From Streptomyces sp. NBC_00569 (GTDB lineage: Bacteria; Actinomycetota; Actinomycetes; Streptomycetales; Streptomycetaceae), in NCBI RefSeq assembly GCF_036345255.1, contig NZ_CP107783.1, positions 5,195,501 to 5,259,500 of the forward strand: DNA of 64,000 nt. Direction: 5' to 3'. This document shows positions 48,038 through 56,399 of this stretch, piece by piece (position 1 is the stretch's first letter; the number at the start of each line of letters is the position of its first letter). The position numbers and the translations under genes are program-made. The notes under the pieces were generated by a model. The model searched no databases. It was given only the letters and a program-made list of their open reading frames with translations, and had not been told where the DNA came from.

Positions 48038-48113
48038 GGCCGCAGCCTATGCGGCCATGGTGTCGTCGGTCCCGGACTGTCTTGTGAGCCGGCGGCGTTG
48101 TCGAGCTGCTGCC

Positions 48114-48572
48114 TCAGGCCGGGACGCGTACGGCTTCCACCGCGCGGACCAGCGGGGCGAGTTCGGGGTTCTTCGCTGCCTCGTCGAGCGCCTCGCGCAG
48201 GGCGGTGTCATTGGTGGGCCGCGCGTCGGCGAGCAGGGCCAGGCCCGCCTCGCTCACGTCCGTGTAGATGCCGCGCCGGTCGGTGGGGCAGAGGTAGCGG
48301 GCGAGTAGACCACGGTCTTCGAGGCGTGTCACCAGGCGCGTGGTGGCGCTCTGGCTGAGGACGACGGCGTCCGCGACCTGTTTCATCTGCAGGTGACCGC
48401 CTTCACCGTCGTGCTGGCGGCTGAGGACATCGAGCAGCGAGTACTCCCGCACGCTCAGGTCGTGCTTGGCCTGCAGAGCGCGCTCGATGTGGGTCTCGAT
48501 CCTCCCGTGGAGCAGGGAGAGAGCGCACCAGCCCTGGGCCAGGGCGGTGAGTGCGGGGTCTGTGGCGGTCAT
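48114..48572 (-). CDS. MarR family transcriptional regulator
   Basis: A 152-aa winged-helix regulator. The DNA-binding part is around MKQVADAVVLSQSATTRLVTRLEDRGLLAR, with the wing RYLCPTDRRGIYTDVSEAG. ATG 48572 is preferred over the longer frame to 48692, which would cross the operator region. It is divergent from an MFS exporter gene, so it probably represses that gene and itself and is released by a small ligand. Confidence 0.9.
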   Translation of the reverse strand: MTATDPALTALAQGWCALSLLHGRIETHIERALQAKHDLSVREYSLLDVLSRQHDGEGGHLQMKQVADAVVLSQSATTRLVTRLEDRGLLARYLCPTDRRGIYTDVSEAGLALLADARPTNDTALREALDEAAKNPELAPLVRAVEAVRVPA

Positions 48573-48636
48573 GGCTCTAGTTCCTCCGTCCCGAAGCGGC
48601 TGAACCCAGGATAGTCCACGTGTGAAATTGTCAGCG

Positions 48637-48663
48637 CTTGCAAGTAGTGCGCGTCTGCAAGTA
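48637..48663. promoter_or_regulatory. Candidate MarR operator repeats
   Basis: Direct repeats TGCAAGTA at 48639-48646 and 48656-48663 (17 nt apart); the first is part of the palindrome CTTGCAAG (48637-48644). They lie in the marR-MFS divergent gap. Confidence 0.45.
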
Positions 48664-48713
48664 TTGTGAACGCACGCAAAGCGCATCTGCAACAGTCTGG
48701 GAAGGTGAACCCT

Positions 48714-49928
48714 ATGCCTCTCGCGCTTCTGGCTCTCGCGATCGGGGCCTTCGGGATCGGAACCACGGAATTCGTGATCATGGGGCTGCTCCCCGAGGTC
48801 GCGGGCGACTTCGGCGTCTCCATCCCCACGGCCGGATTTCTGGTCACCGGCTACGCCCTCGGCGTCATGTTCGGCGCCCCCCTCATGACGATTCTGGGCA
48901 CCCGCATCTCACGCAAGCGGATGCTGCTGCTCCTGATGGGCCTGTTCATCGTGGGCAACCTGCTCTCCGCGGTGGCTCCCGTCTTCCTCGTCATGGTGAT
49001 CGGCCGCGTGGTCGCCTCACTCGCCCACGGCGCCTTCTTCGGAATCGGTGCGGTCGTGGCGGCCGAGCTGGTCGCCCCCGAGAAGAAGGCCGGAGCCATC
49101 GCCATGATGTTCACCGGCCTGACCGTCGCCAACGTCGTCGGCGTACCTCTGGGCACACTCATCGGCCAGAGCATCGGCTGGCGGGTCACCTTCGTGGTCG
49201 TCGCGGCGCTCGGAGTCGTCGGACTGCTCGGCATCGCCAGGCTCGTCCCCGACATGCCCAAGGCCGAGGGTGTCCACCTGCGGCACGAGCTCGCGGCCTT
49301 CAAGAACGTCCAGGTCCTGCTGGCGATGGCCATGACGGTGCTCGGCTTCGGCGGAGTCTTCGCCGCCATCACCTACATCGCACCGATGATGACGAACGTC
49401 GCCGGTTACGCCGACACGTCGGTGACCTGGCTCCTCGTCCTGTTCGGCCTCGGCATGGTCGCGGGCAACCTGATCGGCGGCAAGTTTGCCGACCGCAAGC
49501 TGATGCCGATGCTGTACGTCGCCCTGAGCGGGCTGGCCGTCGTGCTGGCCCTGTTCACGCTGACCGCCCACGACAAGGTTCTGGCGGCGATCTCCATCGC
49601 GCTGATCGGGGCCCTCGGTTTCGCCACGGTGCCGCCGCTCCAGAAGCGGGTCCTCGACCACGCCCACGGCGCCCCGACGCTGGCCTCCGCGGTCAACATC
49701 GGCGCCTTCAACCTCGGCAACGCGCTCTCGGCCTGGCTCGGCGGCCTCGTCATCGCGGCCGGCCTCGGCTACACGGCCCCCAACTGGGTCGGAGCCGTGC
49801 TCGCAGCCGCCGCGCTCGTCCTGGCCGTCGTGTCCGCGGGCCTGGAACGCCGGTCCAAGGTCTCGACCCCGGTCGTCGCAAGCGCGGCGCCCGAAGGAAC
49901 CCGCCAGGCGGAACCCGCTCACAGCTGA
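48714..49928 (+). CDS. MFS drug/metabolite exporter (DHA1 type)
   Basis: A 404-aa transporter with 12 hydrophobic segments. The N terminus MPLALLALAIGAFGIGTTEF, followed by VIMGLLPEVAGDFGV, is the mark of the AraJ/Cmr-type DHA1 family. The loop GTRISRKRMLLLLMG is motif A-like, and a second GKFADRKLMPMLY lies in the second half. ATG 48714 has GAAGGTGA upstream; the frame continues to 48666 through the operator region. It is probably repressed by the adjacent MarR protein. The HbpS-like gene follows 92 nt later. Confidence 0.86.
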   Translation: MPLALLALAIGAFGIGTTEFVIMGLLPEVAGDFGVSIPTAGFLVTGYALGVMFGAPLMTILGTRISRKRMLLLLMGLFIVGNLLSAVAPVFLVMVIGRVVASLAHGAFFGIGAVVAAELVAPEKKAGAIAMMFTGLTVANVVGVPLGTLIGQSIGWRVTFVVVAALGVVGLLGIARLVPDMPKAEGVHLRHELAAFKNVQVLLAMAMTVLGFGGVFAAITYIAPMMTNVAGYADTSVTWLLVLFGLGMVAGNLIGGKFADRKLMPMLYVALSGLAVVLALFTLTAHDKVLAAISIALIGALGFATVPPLQKRVLDHAHGAPTLASAVNIGAFNLGNALSAWLGGLVIAAGLGYTAPNWVGAVLAAAALVLAVVSAGLERRSKVSTPVVASAAPEGTRQAEPAHS

Positions 49929-50020
49929 GCGTCTCGCAGCACGTCACCTCATCCCCACCCGCAGGGCCGGCGTCGTCCCCGCACCCGTTCCACCGCACAC
50001 CCCCGCAAGGAGACCCCCTC

Positions 50021-50443
50021 ATGAGCACCACCACCGCCGTCGCGCCGCTGACCATCCAGGACGCGGAGATCCTCGTGACCGCCGCCAGCCGTGCCGCCGA
50101 GTCCGCCGGAGTGACCGTCAGTGTCACCGTCCTCGACGCCGGCGGACACCTGCTCGCCTTCCGGCGCGACGACCGGGCCGTCCTGATCTCCGGCGAGACC
50201 AGCACCCGCAAGGCGTACACCGCCCTCCAGCTGAACGCCCCGACCGCGGATCTCGTCGACCTGGTCAAGCCCGACGGGCCCTTCCACACCCTGCCCACCG
50301 CCCTGGACCGTCCGCTGCTCTTCATCGCGGGCGGCATCCCCGTCCATCGCGACGGCCGTCTCATCGGCGCCATCGGTGTCGGTGGTGGCGCACCGGAGCA
50401 GGACCACGGGTTCGCCACGGCAGCCGTGGCAGAGCTCGCCTGA
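50021..50443 (+). CDS. GlcG/HbpS family protein
   Basis: A 140-aa protein of the GlcG/HbpS fold, beginning MSTTTAVAPLTIQDAEILV. The pattern VTVLDAGGHLLAFRRDD, then SGETSTRKAYTALQL and GGIPVHRDGRLIGAIGVGGG is typical. Streptomyces HbpS binds haem, but that one is secreted, whereas this has no signal peptide. AAGGAGA lies about 8 nt upstream. The function here is unknown; position after the MFS gene suggests the MarR regulon. Confidence 0.85.
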   Translation: MSTTTAVAPLTIQDAEILVTAASRAAESAGVTVSVTVLDAGGHLLAFRRDDRAVLISGETSTRKAYTALQLNAPTADLVDLVKPDGPFHTLPTALDRPLLFIAGGIPVHRDGRLIGAIGVGGGAPEQDHGFATAAVAELA

Positions 50444-50490
50444 CGCTCCACCGGGCGTGAGCGTGACCCACTTACGCGCCTTCCCACACA

Positions 50491-50540
50491 GAAGTTCGCC
50501 CCCGGACACCGTGATTCCACAGTGCCGGGGGCGGACTTCG
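50491..50540. terminator. Terminator between HbpS-like and acetyltransferase genes
   Basis: A stem of about 18 bp with one wobble and one bulge (50491-50509 with 50523-50540) between convergent genes. Confidence 0.7.
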
Positions 50541-50573
50541 TTGCATGCTCCGGGCGCCGTGGCCCGGTCCCGG

Positions 50574-51440
50574 TCAGCCCGCGGCGACCGTGAGAGGCGC
50601 GAAACGGCGCGTCCAGTCACCGGGGAGGTCGGGGGCGCCGTAGTTCATCACGGCGTTGAAGGCCCGGGACTCCACCCCTCGTGCCTTGATCCACGCCAGC
50701 AGTTCCTCGTGGCGCACGTCGATGTCGGTACGCAGAGGGCGATTCGTGCCGGCGGCGAGAGAGGAGACGAGAGCCTTCGCCGCCTCGGTGTCGCGGGCGA
50801 TGAGCGGGCCGATGACGTGGGTGTCCATGTTGGGCCAGGCGGCCGCGAAGCCGATGAGTTCGCCCCCGTCCTCGGCCACGCGCAGCTGGTCGCCAAAGGC
50901 CGGGAGTCGGGTCAGGACATGGGTGCGGTCGGTGCCGAAGACCTCCGCGTCCAGGCGAAGGATGGCTGAGAGATCCTCCGCGGTCGCGGCGCGCGTGGCC
51001 ACGGACGGTGCCGGTCCGCCGGGGGCGAAGTGTCCTCGCACCATCTCCGCGCGCCCGGTGACCTTGAATCCCAGCTCCTCGTAGAGAGGGCGGCCGTACG
51101 GGGTCGCGTGCAAGGTGAGCGGCGTGGTGTCCGCCTGCTCGATCACGTACTGCATGAGGCGGCGGCCGATGCCGCGGCGGGCGTGGCGTTCGGCGACGAG
51201 AACCATGCCGATGGCGCTCAGCGCGGGCCGGTTCGGCGGGCCGTAGTCGGTCACCACGCAGGCGCTCACCAGGCCCCCGTCGGGGTCGTCGATGCCGTAG
51301 CCGATGCCGGCAGCGAGTAGCAGGCCCCACTTGTGTTCCTCGCGGGGCCAGCCGCGATCCTGGGAGAGGTCGGCGCACGCCGTGAGGTCACGCGGGGTCA
51401 GCCGGCGGATGGGCAGAGCGGAGAGGGGAGGTGTCGACAC
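50574..51440 (-). CDS. Double-GNAT acetyltransferase
   Basis: A 288-aa protein with two acetyltransferase-like halves. The first has a clear acetyl-CoA site (ERHARRGIGRRLMQYVIEQ, about 83-101) and LYEELGFKVTGRAE. The second half (about 145-285, GELIGFAAAWPNMDTHVIGP) is a degenerate GNAT/SCP-like partner as in the YitH/HolE family. The GTG at 51440 is the likely start, but no good ribosome binding site is seen, and the open frame further upstream overlaps the next gene. Substrate unknown. Confidence 0.8.
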   Translation of the reverse strand: MSTPPLSALPIRRLTPRDLTACADLSQDRGWPREEHKWGLLLAAGIGYGIDDPDGGLVSACVVTDYGPPNRPALSAIGMVLVAERHARRGIGRRLMQYVIEQADTTPLTLHATPYGRPLYEELGFKVTGRAEMVRGHFAPGGPAPSVATRAATAEDLSAILRLDAEVFGTDRTHVLTRLPAFGDQLRVAEDGGELIGFAAAWPNMDTHVIGPLIARDTEAAKALVSSLAAGTNRPLRTDIDVRHEELLAWIKARGVESRAFNAVMNYGAPDLPGDWTRRFAPLTVAAG

Positions 51441-51445
51441 GCAGG

Positions 51446-51991
51446 TCAGGCTGTCTGACTCAGCCGGTCCGCGTCCACCGCTTTGCGGGCAGCAAGCCGC
51501 TGCTTTCGGCCACGTCGCGTCAGTCCCCATGGCTTGAGCACCGAGATCACCGTCATGAAGAGATAGGCGGTGAGGGAGACGATGGGACCGGCCACCAGGT
51601 CGCTCGGACGGGGCAGCGGAACACCTGCTGCCACCGTCGCGACCGCGGTGTTGACGCCGGGACGCAGCGCGAAGACCGAAGCGGCGGTGGTGGCGAGCGT
51701 GAGCCAGAACTTGGCATAGACCCAGCGGTGCCGGGCGAGGCCCCACGGGGTGCCCAGTGACAGCAGCAGGCCGCTCAGGAGGGTGAGCAGAGCGAGCGGG
51801 ATCACCAGCCAGTCCGTGAACACCTTCATCGCGCGGCAGGCGGCCTCGACCATCGGGTCGGAACCCGTGGTGATGGCCGTGACGGCGAGCGCGAGCAGGC
51901 CGAGCGTGAGCCCCAGCCAGCAAGCGGAGGACGTCACATGGGCGACGAGGATGGCCCGGCGGGCGGGACGGCGTAGTTTCACGTGAAACAC
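51446..51991 (-). CDS. DUF2269-like integral membrane protein
   Basis: A 181-aa protein with about four membrane segments (about 15-38, 58-80, 93-108 and 130-150), ending in a basic tail. Its style matches small actinomycete membrane proteins of the DUF2269 type; I cannot assign a function. The longest start, GTG 51991, places the first residues MFHVKL inside a perfect parS (51976-51989). An internal GTG at 51982, also within parS, is the only close alternative. Its stop is 5 nt before the acetyltransferase start. Confidence 0.7.
   Translation of the reverse strand: MFHVKLRRPARRAILVAHVTSSACWLGLTLGLLALAVTAITTGSDPMVEAACRAMKVFTDWLVIPLALLTLLSGLLLSLGTPWGLARHRWVYAKFWLTLATTAASVFALRPGVNTAVATVAAGVPLPRPSDLVAGPIVSLTAYLFMTVISVLKPWGLTRRGRKQRLAARKAVDADRLSQTA
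51976..51989. other. parS: parS site 12 (perfect, at a gene start)
   Basis: GTTTCACGTGAAAC overlapping the start of the membrane protein gene, in the divergent gap with the HAD gene. Confidence 0.95.
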
Positions 51992-52059
51992 CGTGCCGGG
52001 AGCGGCCGCTCGAGGGCGTCCGACAGAGGGAGTAACCCCGGGTACTAGCCTCGGCGTAC

Positions 52060-52692
52060 ATGGCGAGACTGCATCTCTTCGATCTGGACGGAACGCTGCT
52101 GCACGGCACGTCGGCGCCCGTGGAAATCTCCCGTCAACTGGGGCTCGAGGCCGAGACCGTGGCCCTGGACCGTGAGATCGGCGCGCAGCGCATCGGCCCG
52201 CCGGAATACGCGCGGCGAGTACACGCCCTGTGGGAGCGCCTCACACCCGAGCACGTGACGGCCGCGTTCGAGGGTGCGCCCTGGCTGACGGGTATCCGGG
52301 AGACCTGGGCGGAGATACGGGCGCGTGGCGAGTACTGCGCGGTGGTCTCGCTCTCGCCGTCGTTCTTCGTGGAGCGGCTGACGGGGTGGGGTGCCCATGC
52401 GGCGTACGGGTCCCGCTTCCCCGCGGTGCCCTTCACCGAGCCCGTCGACCCCTCGGGCGTTCTCAGCGCCGCGGCGAAGGTGAAGATCGCGGACCGGCTC
52501 TGTGAACAGTTCGGAGTGTCCAGGGCCGATTGCCTCGCCTACGGCGACTCGCTCTCCGACGTGGAGCTGTTCGGCGCCGTGCCGGTATCGATTGCGATCA
52601 ATGCGGATCAGCACGTCGCGGCTCTGGCGACTCACTCGTATGTCGGCCGCGATCTGTGGGAGGCGTACGAATTGGTGCGTCACGCCCGCTAA
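52060..52692 (+). CDS. HAD-IB family phosphatase
   Basis: A 210-aa HAD hydrolase. Motif I is FDLDGTLLHG (residues 7-16), motif II is VVSLSPSFF, the lysine of motif III lies in AAAKVKIADRL, and motif IV is YGDSLSDVELF. The pattern resembles SerB-type phosphoserine phosphatases and related HAD-IB enzymes, but the substrate cannot be read from sequence. It lies alone between a divergent membrane protein gene and a 389-nt gap before the flavohemoglobin-like gene. Confidence 0.88.
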   Translation: MARLHLFDLDGTLLHGTSAPVEISRQLGLEAETVALDREIGAQRIGPPEYARRVHALWERLTPEHVTAAFEGAPWLTGIRETWAEIRARGEYCAVVSLSPSFFVERLTGWGAHAAYGSRFPAVPFTEPVDPSGVLSAAAKVKIADRLCEQFGVSRADCLAYGDSLSDVELFGAVPVSIAINADQHVAALATHSYVGRDLWEAYELVRHAR

Positions 52693-53081
52693 TTGAGAGA
52701 TTGCAGGGGCATATCGCCTGTCGAATTCCTTGCTGGGCAAGGGGGACTTGTGCGTTTGGCGGGTGCCGGTAGGGTCGACTCCGATTCACGGCAGACGCGC
52801 TCAGCGCATCCTGGGCCACGAACGCAGGCCAAGACAGCCTAACGGGACGGAGAGATCGAAGACCTGTTATTTCCGCTATGCGGCTTGCGTGGGCACGCCG
52901 GATGGCACGCTGCGGGGAGGAACTGCGGGCAATGTCACATTCCTTCCTTACTTGTCCGTAGCGGACCGGAATGCGGGTTCACTTGGGCCGCCGCATTCTG
53001 CCGCGGCAGAACGGGGAAAGAGCGACTTCCGGTTGCGGAAGTACACAGACCGACCAAAAGATGTTCGAGGCGAGGCACAGC
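52693..53081. other. Long non-coding leader region of the flavohemoglobin-like gene
   Basis: No gene with a good start or ribosome binding site is seen. The base composition is lower in GC than its neighbours around 52840-53060. The region probably holds the promoter and a long leader, but I recognise no riboswitch or operator. Confidence 0.4.
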
Positions 53082-54611
53082 ATGGACGCTCCGACCACTA
53101 CGTCGGCCGACTCCGGGTCCGGCGGCGGGGGCGGTTGGTTCACGCCGCGCAAGGCGCCGCCCGCCGGCGCGAGCACGGACCAGGAGGCGCCGTCAGAGGG
53201 GCGCAGGGTCACGCCCATACGGCCTGTAGGCCGGCCCGAGCGAATATCGGACGACCACGCGGAGACGGTGCCCGCGCAGAGCGCCGCCCCGGTCGCTGAG
53301 GCCGCGCCCGCCCCTCAGTACGCGTCAGCCGCCGGCACGCCCCCGCAGCCCGGCCCGCACGCGGCCGCGCGCCCTCACGGCGCCCAGCACGGCCAGGGGC
53401 CGAGTCCCGCGCACCCGCCGCACTCCGCGCCCCCGGCGCAGGCGGCGGCACCGCCCAGGGCAGAGACCACCCCCCGCCCCGCTCCCGCGCCCGAAGCCTC
53501 CCCAGACGCGCGGCTCATCCGCCGCACGCTGGAGGAAGTCGGCCCGGACGCCGACAAGGTCACCTCGTACTTCTACGCGCTGCTCTTCGTGCGCCACCCC
53601 GAACTCCGGCCTCTGTTCCCCGCCTCGATGGACACCCAGCGCGACCGGCTCCTCAAGGCGCTGCTGACGGCGGCCGAGCACGCCGACAACAAGAACGTCC
53701 TCGTCCCGTACCTGAAGAACCTGGGCCGCGGACACCGCAAGTACGGCACGCAGCCCGAGCACTACCCAGCGGTCGGCGAGTGCCTGATCGGCGCGTTGAC
53801 CCGGTACGCGACGACGACGTGGGACCAGGAGACGGAGGCGGCCTGGGTGCGTACGTACACGACGATCTCCCAGGTCATGATCGACGCGGCGGCGGCGGAC
53901 GAGCTGCGCGCGCCGGCGTGGTGGTACGGCGAGGTGGTCTCGCACGATCTGAGGACCTCGGACATCGCCGTGGTCACGGTCCGGCCCGACCAGCCGTACC
54001 CGTTCCTCGCCGGGCAGTACACGAGCCTGGAGACGCCGTGGTGGCCGCGAATCTGGCGGCACTACTCCTTCGCCTCGGCGCCCCGCTCCGACGGGCTGCT
54101 CTCGTTCCACGTGAAGGCCGTCCCGGCGGGGTGGGTCTCCAACGCGCTGGTGCACCGCGCCCGCCCGGGCGATGTGATCCGCCTCGGCCCGCCCTCCGGT
54201 TCGATGACGGTGGACCACAGCTCCGACAGCGGGCTGCTGTGTCTCGGCGGAGGCACCGGCATCGCGCCCATCAAGGCCCTCGTCGAGGACGTCGCGGAGC
54301 ACGGCCAGCGCCGCCCGGTCGAGGTGTTCTACGGGGCTCGCACCGACCACGACCTGTACGACATCGACACGATGCTGCGGCTTCAGCAGACCCACCCCTG
54401 GCTGGCGGTCCGCCCGATCGTCGATCAGCAGGCCCATCTGCAACTGCCCGACGCGGTGCGCGAGTACGGCCCCTGGAACGAGTACGACGCCTATCTGTCG
54501 GGTCCGCCCGGCATGATCCGCAACGGGGTGGACGCCCTGCGGGACATCGGGATTCCGGTGGACCGGATCCGCCACGACTCGGTGGAGGAACTCGTCGCCA
54601 CCGGCAACTGA
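53082..54611 (+). CDS. Flavohemoglobin-like protein with disordered N-terminal extension
   Basis: A 509-aa protein. Residues 1-145 are a Pro/Ala/Gln-rich, low-complexity extension. A globin domain follows (about 147-275): YFYALLFVRHPELRPLFP carries the B-helix tyrosine, and KYGTQPEHYPAVGECLIGAL carries the proximal histidine. The reductase domain has the FAD motif RHYSFASAP and the NAD(P)H loop CLGGGTGIAPIKALVED. The order matches flavohemoglobins, which oxidise NO to nitrate with O2. ATG 53082 has GAGG about 14 nt upstream; ATG 53061 in the same frame is an alternative. The long extension is unusual and suggests protein-protein contacts. Confidence 0.86.
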   Translation: MDAPTTTSADSGSGGGGGWFTPRKAPPAGASTDQEAPSEGRRVTPIRPVGRPERISDDHAETVPAQSAAPVAEAAPAPQYASAAGTPPQPGPHAAARPHGAQHGQGPSPAHPPHSAPPAQAAAPPRAETTPRPAPAPEASPDARLIRRTLEEVGPDADKVTSYFYALLFVRHPELRPLFPASMDTQRDRLLKALLTAAEHADNKNVLVPYLKNLGRGHRKYGTQPEHYPAVGECLIGALTRYATTTWDQETEAAWVRTYTTISQVMIDAAAADELRAPAWWYGEVVSHDLRTSDIAVVTVRPDQPYPFLAGQYTSLETPWWPRIWRHYSFASAPRSDGLLSFHVKAVPAGWVSNALVHRARPGDVIRLGPPSGSMTVDHSSDSGLLCLGGGTGIAPIKALVEDVAEHGQRRPVEVFYGARTDHDLYDIDTMLRLQQTHPWLAVRPIVDQQAHLQLPDAVREYGPWNEYDAYLSGPPGMIRNGVDALRDIGIPVDRIRHDSVEELVATGN

Positions 54612-54643
54612 GGCCGGGCCTGAACAAGGCAGCCCTCGGCCCG

Positions 54644-55126
54644 TCAGCCCAGGTCAGGTGCGTGCATCGCCCGTACGCCCTCGATGTTGCCGTCGAGATA
54701 GTGCCGCAGGGACAGTGGGACGAGATGGACCGATGCGATGCCCACGCGGGTGAACGGCACCCGCACGATCTCGTACTCGCCGCACGGCTCCTCGATCTCG
54801 GGGCCGTGCCGCTGGCTGAGGTCCATGGATTCGAGGCGGCAGACGAAGAAGTGCTGGACCTTTACTCCGGTGGCGCCGCCGTCCTCGCCGATGTGCTCGA
54901 CGGTGTCCACGAAGCAGGGCACCACATCGAGGATCTTGGCGCCGAGCTCCTCGTGCACCTCGCGGTGCAGGGCCTCGACGACGGTCTCGTCCTCGGGTTC
55001 GACCCCGCCGCCGGGGGTCAGCCAGTACGGATCCAGGCCGGGCTTGGTCCGCTTGATCAGGATCAGGTCGTTGCCGTCGAGCAGCACGGCGCGTGCGGTG
55101 CGCTTGACCACGGGTCGGACGGTCAT
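54644..55126 (-). CDS. Nudix hydrolase
   Basis: A 160-aa Nudix protein. The Nudix box is complete: GGGVEPEDETVVEALHREV and HEELGA (GX5EX7REUXEEXGU, about residues 38-60). It begins MTVRPVVKRTARAVLLDGND. Family members cleave nucleoside diphosphates linked to another group; the substrate is unknown. It is convergent with the flavohemoglobin-like gene, 32 nt apart. A variant parS lies 22 nt upstream of its start. Confidence 0.92.
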   Translation of the reverse strand: MTVRPVVKRTARAVLLDGNDLILIKRTKPGLDPYWLTPGGGVEPEDETVVEALHREVHEELGAKILDVVPCFVDTVEHIGEDGGATGVKVQHFFVCRLESMDLSQRHGPEIEEPCGEYEIVRVPFTRVGIASVHLVPLSLRHYLDGNIEGVRAMHAPDLG

Positions 55127-55147
55127 GGGAGAAATGTGGCCCCGCCG

Positions 55148-55161
55148 GTTCCACGTGAAAC
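55148..55161. other. parS: parS site 13 (one mismatch)
   Basis: GTTCCACGTGAAAC, the same variant as site 9, just upstream of the Nudix gene. Confidence 0.75.
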
Positions 55162-55255
55162 ATTCCGTACCGACCTGGCCTCAGGACAACGCCAATTGAT
55201 CTGCGCTAGTTGATCACCAGGGGCAGGGCGCCAGGGATTGATCGCCACCGTCTGA

Positions 55256-56161
55256 TCAGCACCAATCGACGGCGGCGCGCAGCAGCCACTCGTGCGACCG
55301 CGCGATGTGCGGCATGGCCAGCGTGCCGGTACGCACGACGAGGAAGTACGTCCGCAGCGGAGGTACCGGGGGATCGAGCAGCGCTACGACCTCGCCACGC
55401 TCGAGAGCCGGCGCGCAGAGGTAGCGCGGGAGCACCGAGAGCCCGGCACCGGCGATGGTGCAGGCGAGTACCGCGCGTAGATCCGGCACGATGACGGTGC
55501 CCGAGGTGGCAGGGCGTGAGTCGAAGACGGCGGCCCAGTAGCGGGCGACGAACGGCAGCGACTCGTGCGCCTCCACCAGTGGCAGATCCTCCAGCGCGGC
55601 CGCGCCGTTGCGGCGCAGGGTGCCGGGCCCTATGCGGGCGGCCCACCGGGGTGAGGCAAGGAGGACATGCTCCTCGTCGCAGAGCGGAGTCGCGGTGAGC
55701 AGGGTGCCGCGCGGTCGGGCCGTAGTGATGGCCAGATCATGATGTCCCGCGCCAAGACCCTCCAGGACTTCCTCGGCGTTGCCGAAGGAGGCGCGCAGGG
55801 CGAAGCTCTGGCCGTCGTCACGGGTGAGCGCGGTGAGGGCGGGCAGCGCGCGCTCGGTGGTGAACTCCGGAGGCCCCGCGAGGTGAAGCGTGCGTACCGA
55901 CGATTCCTCGTCGATGCCGGTCTCGGTGATCTCCACGAGGGCGTCGAGGTGCGGAGCGGCCTTGTGGGCGAGTTCGTCACCGATGGAGGTGGGGGTCACG
56001 CCGCGTGCCTGGCGAAGGAACAGGGGGCGGCCCAACTGCCGCTCCAGGGTGCGGATCTGGGATGTCACTGCGGGCTGAGAAAGGCCGAGCAGCGCGGCGG
56101 CCCGCGTGAAGGATCCTGCCCGGTGCACGGTCACGAATGTGCGCAGCAGGGCGAGATCCAT
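55256..56161 (-). CDS. LysR family transcriptional regulator
   Basis: A 301-aa LysR-type regulator. The winged helix is MDLALLRTFVTVHRAGSFTR and AAALLGLSQPAVTSQIRTLE (residues 1-40), with the usual LGRPLFLRQ after it. The C-terminal ligand-binding part has LHLAGPPEFTTE and the second lobe around LPLVEAHESLPF. ATG 56161 has AAGGA about 10 nt upstream. Its target and ligand are not evident; the divergent gap contains no gene, and the PLP lyase gene behind it is a possible target. Confidence 0.9.
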   Translation of the reverse strand: MDLALLRTFVTVHRAGSFTRAAALLGLSQPAVTSQIRTLERQLGRPLFLRQARGVTPTSIGDELAHKAAPHLDALVEITETGIDEESSVRTLHLAGPPEFTTERALPALTALTRDDGQSFALRASFGNAEEVLEGLGAGHHDLAITTARPRGTLLTATPLCDEEHVLLASPRWAARIGPGTLRRNGAAALEDLPLVEAHESLPFVARYWAAVFDSRPATSGTVIVPDLRAVLACTIAGAGLSVLPRYLCAPALERGEVVALLDPPVPPLRTYFLVVRTGTLAMPHIARSHEWLLRAAVDWC

Positions 56162-56298
56162 GGCGGTGTCCTTCCCTCTCGGCCCCCGGGTCGGCTCCAA
56201 CTATAAATATGTCGATAGGTCTCTGTCGCTACGGTGATTGGACACTGACACAGAGTCAACTAGCCTTATGCGCGCGGTTCTTGGCGCGCAGGAACCGG

Positions 56299-56337
56299 GG
56301 ACGGCCCGAGCCACGAGGGGGGAGGCTCGGGCCGTCC
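56299..56337. terminator. Terminator after the PLP lyase gene
   Basis: A perfect 14-bp stem (56299-56312 with 56324-56337) with an 11-nt loop, beyond the stop at 56400. Confidence 0.8.
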
Positions 56338-56399
56338 GTTGTGCGTAGTCGGTCACCGGTCGGAGGCCACGGCGGGCGCGAAGCGGCCCGCGGGAGGCC

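Noticed and set aside
48638..50020. Long plus-strand frame merging into the HbpS-like gene
   Set aside because: It is the MFS gene read in the wrong frame (Arg/Pro/Gly-rich); the HbpS-like gene has its own AAGGAGA and ATG at 50021.
54105..54119. parS-like TTCCACGTGAAGG in the flavohemoglobin-like gene
   Set aside because: Three mismatches to the 14-mer, and it simply encodes FHVKA of the reductase domain.
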